Of a stretch of DNA of 5,158 nucleotides, positions 1 to 5,158 are shown piece after piece. Location: assembly GCA_011049745.1 (NCBI GenBank), contig DRHE01000404.1:1-5158 (forward strand), given 5' to 3'. The notes under the pieces were generated by a model that was given only the letters and a program-made list of their open reading frames with translations, was not told the origin of the DNA and did no database searches. Origin of the DNA: Spirochaetales bacterium. GTDB lineage: Bacteria; Spirochaetota; Spirochaetia; SZUA-6; DRHE01. The first letter of the stretch is position 1; each line of letters opens with the position of its first letter. The position numbers were made by a program, and so were the translations under genes.

Positions 1-36
1 GGTTTCTCAAATCACCTTGGTGGAAATTCAGCACAG

Positions 37-659
37 CTAAATTCTTAGAAAACCCCCTGCCAGAATATAGCCAATGCCCAAAAGTAATTGGGTTAAAAGA
101 GCAACCAGAACATTATTGGCCATAGCCGGCATTAGTCTGGTTATTTCTTGATGTTTCCGGGCACCCCGAATAGCCTTTATAGCCAGGGGAAGGGTTAGCA
201 AAGCTATGAGAGAGAAGGCTGGCATTTGCCCTACCACTACACCGCCGATTATCCACAAATAAACCACCACCGTCAGTATTGAATAGACTATGCTTTCCTT
301 TACCTTTCCCATAGTGATGGGTAAGGTTTTCCTACCAGCTTTCCTATCAGCCTGGACATCGGGAAATTCATTCAATAGAAGTAGATTATGCACCAGAATG
401 CCAGAGGGTATAGCAGCAATAACCGTGGGAAGGATATAGGCACCGGTCTGAACAAAGTAAATCCCTAGAATTGGCAAGACCCCCATCCCCAACTCAGGCG
501 CCCACTCAGGCCATCTCAATTTGAGTATGAAGGGGGTATAAAGGAGAACACATACTGCAGCTATTAGAAGTAAGGGCAGCAGGAGCCCAGGAACTCCAGC
601 ACGATGGAAAGAAGCAAGAATTGCGGTCTGGTCTAGAGAAACCATACTTTCAATTTCAT
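37..659 (-). pseudogene. UbiA-family prenyltransferase (MenA-like), degraded: nonsense codon plus internal deletion
   Basis: UbiA enzymes are membrane proteins that transfer a polyprenyl chain from its diphosphate to an aromatic acceptor, for example in menaquinone synthesis. The longest open frame (start at 645, 202 codons) keeps the C-terminal two thirds: several hydrophobic helices and the second Asp-rich motif, N92-E-F-P-D96-x3-D100 followed by G-R-K-T-L-P. The first motif (NDxxDxxxD) is absent. The ancestral start appears to be ATG 659-657, in another frame, 7 nt after AGAAGGA. It reads MKLKVWFL, then TAG (635-633), then TRPQFLLLSIVLEFLG, which is the usual UbiA N-terminus with a Glu codon (GAG) turned to TAG. 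Near 570-590 the match passes into the 202-codon frame (GLLLPLLLIAAV), so roughly 80 residues are deleted with a frame change. The first ~20 residues of the 202-codon frame are therefore out-of-frame readings, not real protein. Family ~290-300 residues. Family certain; exact substrate unknown; function almost surely lost. Confidence 0.85.
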
Positions 660-666
660 TGAGTCA

Positions 667-673
667 TCCTTCT
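667..673 (-). promoter_or_regulatory. Ribosome binding site of the ancestral UbiA start
   Basis: The minus strand reads AGAAGGA, 7 nt before ATG 659-657. This supports the ATG at 659 as the original start. The ATG at 645 lies in a different frame and has no comparable site in front of it. Confidence 0.6.
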
Positions 674-715
674 ATGTAGCGTCTTAAATAATTGCGCACA
701 ATTCAAACAAGGATT

Positions 716-769
716 AAATCCTAAAGTCGCTTCGCTCCAAATACTAAATCCGAAGCGCCAAATACTAAA
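716..769. repeat. Short AT-rich intergenic repeat, three units
   Basis: AAATCCTAAA (716-725) is followed by AAATACTAAA at 739-748 and 760-769. The last two are part of a perfect 12-nt repeat, CCAAATACTAAA, at 737-748 and 758-769, with a 21-nt period. Between them, GCTTCG (729-734) and CGAAGC (751-756) are inverted and could form a stem with a 16-nt loop. The block lies in the 180-nt gap between the mosaic ORF and the UbiA remnant. From memory, similar AAATCC/CGAAGC repeats occur between genes in various uncultured bacteria; that was not checked. No T-run makes this a convincing terminator. Confidence 0.6.
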
Positions 770-826
770 AATTCGCTCAATCAAGTTATTAAGCCTGTCT
801 CATGCTTTATTGAAAAATCCTTGATT

Positions 827-1290
827 CTATGTTTTATGAGCCAGAGCTCTCTGCTTTTCGTAAGCAAAAAGCTCGTCTCTCTTTAGCGGACCTTCTTCAA
901 TCTCAATGCCCAGGGTGTTTTTAAACTCTGTTTTATCCAGCTTAGCTCCCGTTACTTCCTCTACAGAGGTAAGCGGTTCCAGTATCTTATCCTTGATCTC
1001 TGCCGGAACCCATATGACCTTGAAGAAATCATCAGTTTTTAATTTACCAAGAAAACAGAGAGCGTTCATAACAGTTAGATTTTCTACCTGGGAAATTATG
1101 AAACTCGCTATTTTTCTCCCATTCACTCGGATGCTTCCTCTATGCTTATACCAGGCAGCGGCAACTCCAAAGTTTTTTAAGGTTTCCACAAGAATTTCGC
1201 CCACTTTTTGATATGCCTGATCAGCGCTTTCAAAAAAGCCACTCTCATAAACCATCTGTACGGAGATCGTGCTCTCAGGATGAACGAAGA
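827..1290 (-). pseudogene. Lipoate-protein ligase A-like, C-terminal fragment
   Basis: LplA-type enzymes activate lipoate (or octanoate) with ATP and attach it to lipoyl domains of 2-oxoacid dehydrogenases or glycine cleavage H protein. Residues ~214-365 of the mosaic ORF fit the latter part of this fold. HRGSIRVNGRKIAS (261-274) resembles the family segment carrying the catalytic Lys (here K271), and residues ~288-325 (FLGKLKTDDFFKVIWVP, then LTSVEEVTG) fit the following region. A C-terminal tail rich in charged residues ends with the stop. The N-terminal part, including the RRxSGGG-type lipoyl-binding loop, is absent. With ~150 residues against ~270-340 for the family, it is truncated by fusion to the ligase fragment. 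The family call comes from motif memory and is moderately sure; a biotin/lipoate-ligase relative of other specificity is possible. Confidence 0.65.
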
Positions 1291-1924
1291 GAAGAGTCCT
1301 TTCACCGGTTAAAATGACATGTTCGAGAGATGCAACATCTGTCTTAATCTCATTTATCAATGAGGCAAAATTGGAAAGTGCAATAATAGCTTTTGCCCCG
1401 CAGTCGTTCAGTATGTGTATTATCTCTCTCCCTTTATACATCGTGTTAAAGGGAACCGCAATAACCCCTAGTTTCTGCAAGGCAAAGAAGGAGTAGATAA
1501 ACTCCGGGACCTTATGGGAGGAAAGATTGTCTTTGCAAAAATCTACAATCTCCTTTACACTTGAACTTTCTCCCTCTTTAAGTACGACAAACGCTTTAAC
1601 AGCTTCCCTCATGCTTTTATCATGAACTCCGATAACAGCTACTTCTTTTACCTTACTAAGGGTGTGGATTATCTCTTCCACCTCACGGGGAGATATATTG
1701 AATCCGCCCCTGATGATTAAGTCTTTCTTCCGGTCGGTGATGAAAAAGTAACCCTCCTCTTCACAATAGCCTAAATCTCCGCTATGGAACCAGCCGCCCT
1801 GCATAGCCTTTTCAGTCTCTTCAGGAGCATTGTAATACCCCCTTGTTATCACTCCTCCCCGTATAACAATCTCGCCTACTTCCCCCTGCTTAAGCTCCCG
1901 GTTTTCTTCATCAAAAATCTTCAT
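827..1924 (-). CDS. Mosaic ORF: acyl-CoA ligase C-terminus + ligase N-terminus + lipoate ligase C-terminus
   Basis: This open frame of 365 codons (ATG 1924-1922, TAG 829-827) looks like a gene but is made of pieces of at least two protein families in an order no known enzyme has. Residues 1-142 are the C-terminal region of an AMP-forming acyl-CoA ligase, residues ~139-212 an N-terminal ligase region, and residues ~214-365 the C-terminal region of a lipoate-protein ligase. The ATG is probably not a start: the ligase match runs in frame upstream (GSPAPGVE before the Met), and no Shine-Dalgarno site precedes it. The ligase P-loop (TSGTTGxPKG type) and the C-terminal catalytic Lys region are both missing, so ligase activity is not expected. 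The frame stays open across the joins, so a fusion polypeptide could be made if translation enters from upstream, but remnant status is more likely. The pieces are described separately below. Confidence 0.6.
   Translation of the reverse strand: MKIFDEENRELKQGEVGEIVIRGGVITRGYYNAPEETEKAMQGGWFHSGDLGYCEEEGYFFITDRKKDLIIRGGFNISPREVEEIIHTLSKVKEVAVIGVHDKSMREAVKAFVVLKEGESSSVKEIVDFCKDNLSSHKVPEFIYSFFALQKLGVIAVPFNTMYKGREIIHILNDCGAKAIIALSNFASLINEIKTDVASLEHVILTGERTLLFVHPESTISVQMVYESGFFESADQAYQKVGEILVETLKNFGVAAAWYKHRGSIRVNGRKIASFIISQVENLTVMNALCFLGKLKTDDFFKVIWVPAEIKDKILEPLTSVEEVTGAKLDKTEFKNTLGIEIEEGPLKRDELFAYEKQRALAHKT
1285..1510 (-). pseudogene. AMP-forming acyl-CoA ligase, N-terminal fragment
   Basis: Residues ~139-212 of the mosaic ORF (PEFIYSFFALQKLGVIAVPFN, then REIIHILNDCGAKAII) match the early part of AMP-dependent acyl-CoA synthetases. 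There an 'LPNxPEF' segment is followed by a helix ending 'LGxxxVPxN' and by the 'L..IL.D..AK.I' strand. This part normally lies ahead of the ATP-binding P-loop, yet here it follows the ligase C-terminus. The piece ends near HVILTGER (202-209), after which the lipoate-ligase match begins. It may come from a second ligase gene formerly downstream, or from the same gene by duplication and deletion. Confidence 0.75.
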
Positions 1925-1963
1925 CTCAACCCCGGGCGCCGGGGAGCCAATAGAACCGGGCTT
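1499..1963 (-). pseudogene. AMP-forming acyl-CoA ligase, C-terminal fragment
   Basis: The family adenylates a carboxylic acid and then forms its CoA thioester (fatty-acid activation). In order on the minus strand: KPGSIGSPAPGVE (in frame ahead of the ATG at 1924); GEVGEIVIRG; GYYNAPEETEKAM; GGWFHSGDLGY (the FHTGDL-type motif, Asp at residue 50 of the ORF); ITDRKKDLIIRGGFNISPREVEE (given here as ITDRKKDLII + RGGFNISPREVEE, the hinge and A8 motif, residues 62-84); then AVIGVHDKSMREAVKAFVVL. The match breaks after KVPEFI (138-143), just before the 'LPKSxTGKILRREL' region with the catalytic Lys. Everything before KPGSIG, including the P-loop, is missing. About 155 of the usual ~500-550 residues remain. 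Family certain; chain-length specificity unknown; inactive. Confidence 0.88.
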
Positions 1964-1966
1964 ATA

Positions 1967-2044
1967 GATAAACCCGGCGATCAGATATATAACTCCTGCC
2001 AGGGTTCCAACTAAAGCGCCTTCTCTGGTACCACGGTATAGAGG
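1967..2044 (-). pseudogene. Probable C-terminal scrap of the sodium:solute symporter
   Basis: In the same frame as the mosaic ORF but ahead of its ATG, the minus strand reads PLYRGTREGALVG and then a hydrophobic run, TLAGVIYLIAGF. Symporters of the SSS family usually carry, near the C-terminus, a 'P.LYWKRGTxxGALxGxLAGV' segment leading into a late membrane helix, and this matches apart from a missing Trp-Lys. It is joined directly to the symporter N-terminal region at about 2025-2045, with a change of frame, and at its other end to the ligase at about 1960-1972. Identification is by motif only. Confidence 0.6.
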
Positions 2045-2514
2045 GCCCCGGCGATAACGGGAAATCCGGTAAGGGCATGGAACCCGAGTCCTACACCCAG
2101 GGGTTGGATTCCCACATAGGGTACAATAAAAGCCAGGAGCATGAGTGAGAGTATAATCCGCAGAGCAGGGGATTCATACCTCTCTGCCAATACTTCCACC
2201 GGCGAAAGGTAGCGGTTCAGCCGTGACACTGCCCAGAGCCTCGGGCCGAGAAACATATAGAGAGCGGCAAAACCGGCCACGGACCCCCAGATAAAATAGA
2301 TAAAGGCAGGACCGTGTAAATACAGGTAGCCGGGGTAACCATAGAATGTCCAGCTGCTCGATATGGCGAAGAGGATAAAGAAGAACATCACCACAACCCC
2401 TATCGTTCTTCCGACAAGCATGTAGTCTTCTGCTGTTTTCGCCGACACCTTATATCCATAAGCCGCCATCATCAGAATAACCAATCCAAACACCGCTAAA
2501 GCGATAATTTCCAT
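2011..2514 (-). pseudogene. Sodium:solute symporter (SSS family), N-terminal fragment
   Basis: The family imports small molecules such as carboxylates, amino acids or sugars with Na+ through ~13 membrane helices (~480-520 residues). The 167-codon frame has the typical start: helix 1 (residues ~2-20), then YKVSAKTAEDYMLVGRTIG (residues 21-39), a signature-like loop. It continues with helix 2 (~40-58), SSWTFYGYPGYLYLHG (53-68), helix 3 (~70-90), the loop with PVEVLAERYESP, and helices 4 and 5 (~117-160). After GALYTV (157-162) the expected 'LGGMRAVAWTD' region is missing. The frame instead reads VPEKAL and stops (TAG 2013-2011), while the adjacent frame there carries a C-terminal symporter segment. 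This is an internal deletion of ~300 residues with a frameshift. Start ATG 2514-2512 has a strong ribosome site. Substrate unknown; the neighbouring acyl-CoA ligase remnant hints at a carboxylate. Function is surely lost. Confidence 0.85.
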
Positions 2515-2522
2515 AATTAACT

Positions 2523-2528
2523 CTCCTT
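2523..2528 (-). promoter_or_regulatory. Ribosome binding site of the symporter
   Basis: The minus strand reads AAGGAG followed by AGTTAATT and then ATG (2514-2512), a strong site at 8-nt spacing. The initiation region therefore survives although the gene body is deleted. Confidence 0.75.
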
Positions 2529-2700
2529 AACTTTCCTGCTCTTAACGATAAGGCCAGTGCTGACGCATCAGTATTTTAAATAGGGCCGGGAGGAAGAATT
2601 ATGGAGTGATGGGATAGGTTTTACCACAGTGCGGGCTGGATCAATCACTCAATTGGTTTTATCCAGGTCTGCTGGGCGGGGAATAATGGATTTCGCCAAT

Positions 2701-2717
2701 GGCCGGGCGTACCGGCC
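2701..2717. other. GC-rich hairpin downstream of the transposase gene
   Basis: GGCCGG (2701-2706), a 5-nt loop GCGTA, and CCGGCC (2712-2717) form a perfect 6-bp stem, which can extend through flanking ATGG-type pairing if two C bases bulge. It lies about 45 nt beyond the transposase stop. On the minus strand no T-run follows; on the plus strand TTTTTT comes about 18 nt later, too far for a standard intrinsic terminator. It could be part of the element's end or a weak terminator or RNA-stability element. Confidence 0.45.
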
Positions 2718-2760
2718 CCATAAGAGATCCCATTTTTTGACTTGGATGAAAAAAAGATTA

Positions 2761-4290
2761 TTACAACAGTCGTAGCTGAAATGGTTGGCGAAGACGCCGC
2801 TGCACCTCCGGGCCATCCAGCCACCGGCCGCTCAAGGTCTGCCGAATAAATCGGATGAAACCCTGAAGCCCTTTTTCTTTGACAATATTGACGAGCTTGG
2901 CAGAAAAAGCCACAAGAACGTTCAGCAAATGACCAATTCGCATGAGGTAGTGGTAACCCTTCATAGCATTCCAGTTGTAGGAGAAACAGTGCTCGTAATG
3001 GTAGCCACAGCGTTTCTCCACCAGAATATCCTCTTCAATACCCCAACGATACCGAGCGCCGAGGTTACATCGGCAGTGGACGTTGCTCCTGCTTAGGGGT
3101 TTGCTGGACAGCCAGACATGGCGGGAGTGTTTAGAAATTATCTTGCACGTCTCAGGATCAACCTCGTCCCAACTCTCTTCGCAGACCACCAAATGCACAA
3201 TCTGTCTTTTTCTTGCATTCGCTCCATAAGTGTATTCAATATCGTTTATCCAGTGGAACTTCTGCTGGCGATCGGCCCAAGCTTGCACAAAACGATCCTC
3301 TTCCTCCAGCAGCTTTTTCAGCCCTTCGTACTCCTGCCATATTTGCGGCAACGAACCATCTTGTAGGACGATCATAAACTCCCAATTGTTTCTGCGGCAC
3401 ACTCCCATAACCGGCCCTGAAGCGAACAGCCCATCTAAAAGCAGCAGAATTGGCAAATGAGGGAAGGCTTTCTTTAGCCGCTCGGCAAGCCTATAGAATG
3501 CTCTTAGTTCACAGTCCTGTTTCTCACGAGCTATATCACCTTTATGGTAATCCAGAAACTCGCTCATCAGAGGAATCCTCATCCCATTAGCAAAAACTAA
3601 ATTAGCTTCCAGAACGTAGACGTAATATTGCTTTTGCTTTTGTTCTCCGCTGCTCACTTCTCGTTCCTGCCATTCCTCGCTGTACAACGTTTTACGGACC
3701 ATCTTTTGCGTCCCATCAATGGCAATAGGGTAGTAACCTCCGTTCAGGTAAGGCTGAAACTTCTTATCACGGATGAGGCTTCGAACCAGCTCTATTTGTG
3801 CCGCCTCGATCCGATCCACATCAATTCCTGAAAGCAAGCGGTTCAGCGTGTCATGGTGAGCAATCGTCTCCAGGTCGGGGAAAAGCTGCATAAGCTGCTG
3901 CTTAATCTCAGGAGCTGTGAGCTCTTCATTCGCCTGCCTGCGGGAGCCCATTTGCAGCACGAAGCTCAAAATCCCATAGATCAAAAGACAGCTCAGTTTA
4001 TGCACAATCATCCGGGGGTTTCTCGGATCAGGAATCCGGGAAAGCTCTTTAAGCAGAATCGGTAGCTTCGCCCGGATGATCCTCGCCTGTTCCACCACAG
4101 CCTCCGTACGGGCCTCTTCCTCCTGTTCCACTGTTTCATAGGGACTCATGCGGTTCGGCCGGGTAGCTTTAGGCGCCGGTATGAGACCTTCGGCCTCCTT
4201 TAGGGTTCGCAATAACTTTTGAGCCTGCTTTATCTCTTTTCTCTTCCTTTTGATCTCTTCACGCCCCGGCCTCCGGCTGGCTTTGCTCAT
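2761..4290 (-). CDS. DDE transposase, IS4-superfamily-like (RxxxE...K signature)
   Basis: This cut-and-paste type transposase would act on the ends of its own element. At 509 residues it appears complete. Residues 1-80 are charged and probably helical (KRKRKEIKQAQKLL, then EQEEEARTEAVVEQAR), likely a DNA-binding or oligomerisation region. IPDPRNPRMIVHKLSCLLIYG (86-106; given as IPDPRNPRM + IVHKLSCLLIYG) resembles the 'DPRxxxxxxHxLxxLL' segment seen at the N-terminus of several DDE families. Candidate catalytic residues are D192 in YYPIAIDGT, D286 in ILLLLDGLF, and E419 in RYRWGIEEDILVEK. R415-x3-E419-x6-K426 gives the spacing of the IS4-type Y-x2-R-x3-E-x6-K signature, but the Tyr position is Ala412. 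Hydrophobic helices follow, with a basic C-terminus. The start ATG overlaps the TGA of the DruA-like gene, so translation is probably coupled; only a weak GGAAG precedes it. No frameshift or stop is seen. Exact IS family not assigned (an ISNCY-like group is possible). Confidence 0.85.
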   Translation of the reverse strand: MSKASRRPGREEIKRKRKEIKQAQKLLRTLKEAEGLIPAPKATRPNRMSPYETVEQEEEARTEAVVEQARIIRAKLPILLKELSRIPDPRNPRMIVHKLSCLLIYGILSFVLQMGSRRQANEELTAPEIKQQLMQLFPDLETIAHHDTLNRLLSGIDVDRIEAAQIELVRSLIRDKKFQPYLNGGYYPIAIDGTQKMVRKTLYSEEWQEREVSSGEQKQKQYYVYVLEANLVFANGMRIPLMSEFLDYHKGDIAREKQDCELRAFYRLAERLKKAFPHLPILLLLDGLFASGPVMGVCRRNNWEFMIVLQDGSLPQIWQEYEGLKKLLEEEDRFVQAWADRQQKFHWINDIEYTYGANARKRQIVHLVVCEESWDEVDPETCKIISKHSRHVWLSSKPLSRSNVHCRCNLGARYRWGIEEDILVEKRCGYHYEHCFSYNWNAMKGYHYLMRIGHLLNVLVAFSAKLVNIVKEKGLQGFIRFIRQTLSGRWLDGPEVQRRLRQPFQLRLL

Positions 4291-5158
4291 TCTTCCACCC
4301 GCCCTTTCAGATCCTCAGAACATAAAATCTCTCGAAACTGATCAGTAAGGGGCTTCACAAAAAGCTTCTTCGGTGTTGTGCTGTAGCTCTTGCCTGACCG
4401 AACCAGCCCCTCGCCGGTAGTCATGCCCAGATACTTCCAGCCTGCTGCTTTGTAGCAGATTCCTTGATAGTGGTTCGGGTCAACGAAGCTCTCCATCAAA
4501 ACCGGCCTGTATCCCCAACAATTCTCCCAGTCCTCTACCACACGCCGGGCAACTTGCCCCAGTACATGACTGGCAAGATTCTTAACCTGAACCCAGGGAA
4601 AAATCAAATATCGGCTGTTGTTGATTACCCAGGCCAGATTATTAAGCCGCTGCTCATCACTCCAGCCGATCCATCGTTCCCGCACCCCTAAAGCCCTCGC
4701 TGCCCCTGAGAACAACACACATCCCAGCCTGCCCCGCTCACAGCTTATGAAATACCGCATCCAGTATCCAAAAGGCCGCTTGTAGCCTAATAGATGGTAG
4801 CGGAAAACATACTCATTCCACAACTCCTGACCCGGCTTCTCTCTGACAACTTCAAGCCATACACGCCCAAGCTTTTTCACCGTGCCTGAAATCTTAAGCC
4901 GGGGTTCGGTCCTCGGGCTTACAGCTATCTGTTGAGTATATCTTTGTATTATCCGCACTTTATTTTTTTGCTTTTGAGGAAGCTTCACGACTCCCCTCTC
5001 CTCAAGCTTCCTTAAAAGCTTCATGCAGGCCTCCCTCTTCAGGTTACCCGCTGCTGTGTGCCAACCCAGATGCTCACAGATCGTGGTCACCAACTCCTTC
5101 AGAGATAAACCAGGAAACATCTCTACAGTCTCGCGTATCTGCTCAACCTCCTCTGAAC
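4287..5158 (-). CDS. DruA-family protein (DUF4338), 5' end beyond the window
   Basis: DUF4338 is the domain of DruA, a component of the Druantia anti-phage system; its biochemical activity is not known to me. The conserved core is clear. Numbering from the Met at 5120: YHLLGYKRPFGYWMRYFI (108-125), RLGCVLFSGAARAL (131-144), RWIGWSDEQRLNNL (149-162), NNSRYLIFPWVQVKNLASHVL (167-187; given as NNSRYLIFPWVQV + KNLASHVL), GYRPVLMESFVDP (203-215) and GICYKAAGWKYLG (220-232). The first ~60 residues look like a small helical DNA-binding-type region (PGLSLKELVTTICEHLGW, then KREACMKLLRKLEERG). The Met at 5120 is probably internal: the frame stays open to the window edge, and the extra residues SEEVEQIRETVE fit the family's usual opening, so the true start lies beyond 5158. 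The stop TGA (4289-4287) overlaps the transposase ATG. With no DruE helicase seen, it likely works with the transposase, perhaps as an accessory factor; that role is inference. Confidence 0.88.
   Translation of the reverse strand, partial: SEEVEQIRETVEMFPGLSLKELVTTICEHLGWHTAAGNLKREACMKLLRKLEERGVVKLPQKQKNKVRIIQRYTQQIAVSPRTEPRLKISGTVKKLGRVWLEVVREKPGQELWNEYVFRYHLLGYKRPFGYWMRYFISCERGRLGCVLFSGAARALGVRERWIGWSDEQRLNNLAWVINNSRYLIFPWVQVKNLASHVLGQVARRVVEDWENCWGYRPVLMESFVDPNHYQGICYKAAGWKYLGMTTGEGLVRSGKSYSTTPKKLFVKPLTDQFREILCSEDLKGRVEE

Larger units (their letters stand above)
2515..2760. other. Gene-free stretch between symporter remnant and transposase; expected left end of the element
   Basis: These 246 nt lie between the transposase stop and the symporter start. 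No ORF here resembles a known protein; the best open run just ahead of the symporter is only 18 codons between stops and ends at 2542. No convincing -35/-10 pair was found for the symporter. The left boundary of the insertion element should lie in this stretch, because the symporter ribosome site is host sequence, but the other end is outside the window so the terminal repeats cannot be matched. Confidence 0.5.
2761..5158 (-). mobile_element. Two-gene insertion element (DruA-like + DDE transposase), partial
   Basis: The two overlapping genes are both intact where visible, share a strand, and contrast with the wrecked host genes to the left, which suggests a recent mobile unit. The coordinates are a minimum: the left end is somewhere in 2515-2760 and the right end lies outside the window. 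Terminal inverted repeats and target duplication could not be identified. The transposase alone makes the element call firm; inclusion of the DruA-like gene in the same unit rests on the 4-nt overlap. Confidence 0.7.

Noticed and set aside
633..635. TAG read through as pyrrolysine or another recoded residue in the UbiA gene
   Set aside because: The same frame hits TAA soon after and the protein match moves to another frame, so recoding could not restore the protein.
716..769. CRISPR array
   Set aside because: The units are only 10-12 nt, spacing is 11-13 nt and there are just three copies; no cas gene is seen.
827..1924. A functional long-chain acyl-CoA synthetase or a designed ligase-lipoate ligase fusion
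   Set aside because: The domain order is C-terminus before N-terminus, and the P-loop and C-terminal catalytic Lys region are absent.
2542..2598. Small ORF ending just ahead of the symporter (FKILMRQHWPYR at its end)
   Set aside because: It is 18 codons between stops, with no ribosome site and no recognisable family.
2701..2745. Intrinsic terminator
   Set aside because: The T-run is about 18 nt from the stem and on the plus-strand side only, which does not fit the minus-strand genes.
2785..3831. Plus-strand ORFs opposite the transposase
   Set aside because: They are short, antisense to a well-supported gene, and have no recognisable motifs.
4287..5158. A complete Druantia defence system
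   Set aside because: Only a DruA-family protein is present; no DruE helicase or other Druantia gene is seen, and the neighbour is a transposase.

Overview
All recognisable coding sequence lies on the minus strand, so the window reads from right (5158) to left (1). Mid-range base composition, strong AGGAG-type ribosome sites and the gene types (sodium:solute symporter, acyl-CoA ligase, lipoate ligase, UbiA prenyltransferase) suggest a bacterium, perhaps an anaerobic Clostridia/Peptococcaceae-like organism. The taxonomic guess is weak and rests only on a general feel for the proteins.

Right half (about 2761-5158): two intact-looking genes form an operon. The first is a DUF4338 protein (the DruA family, named after the Druantia anti-phage system), which enters from beyond the right edge. 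Its stop codon overlaps the start of a 509-residue DDE transposase by 4 nt (ATGA). No DruE-like helicase is present, so this looks like a two-gene insertion element carrying a DruA-family partner rather than a Druantia locus. The right end of the element is outside the window. The left end should lie in the 246-nt gene-free stretch 2515-2760, which also holds a GC-rich hairpin.

Left half (37-2514): this is a graveyard of host genes. A symporter gene keeps its ribosome site and first ~160 residues. It then jumps, with a frame change, to what looks like its own C-terminal end. That tail runs into the C-terminal part of an AMP-forming acyl-CoA ligase, then into an N-terminal ligase piece (joined at a shared Pro-Glu-Phe), then into the C-terminal part of a lipoate-protein ligase. 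The last pieces share one open frame, giving an apparently normal 365-codon ORF that is really a mosaic of gene remnants. Next comes a UbiA-family prenyltransferase. Its true start, with a good ribosome site, is in another frame from the longest ORF; it has an in-frame TAG at codon 9 and an internal deletion that removed the first Asp-rich motif.

Between the mosaic and the UbiA remnant, 716-769 holds three copies of a short AT-rich repeat. Overall, an apparently intact mobile element sits upstream of a former metabolic operon reduced by several internal deletions. None of the host-type genes in the window looks able to make its ancestral product.
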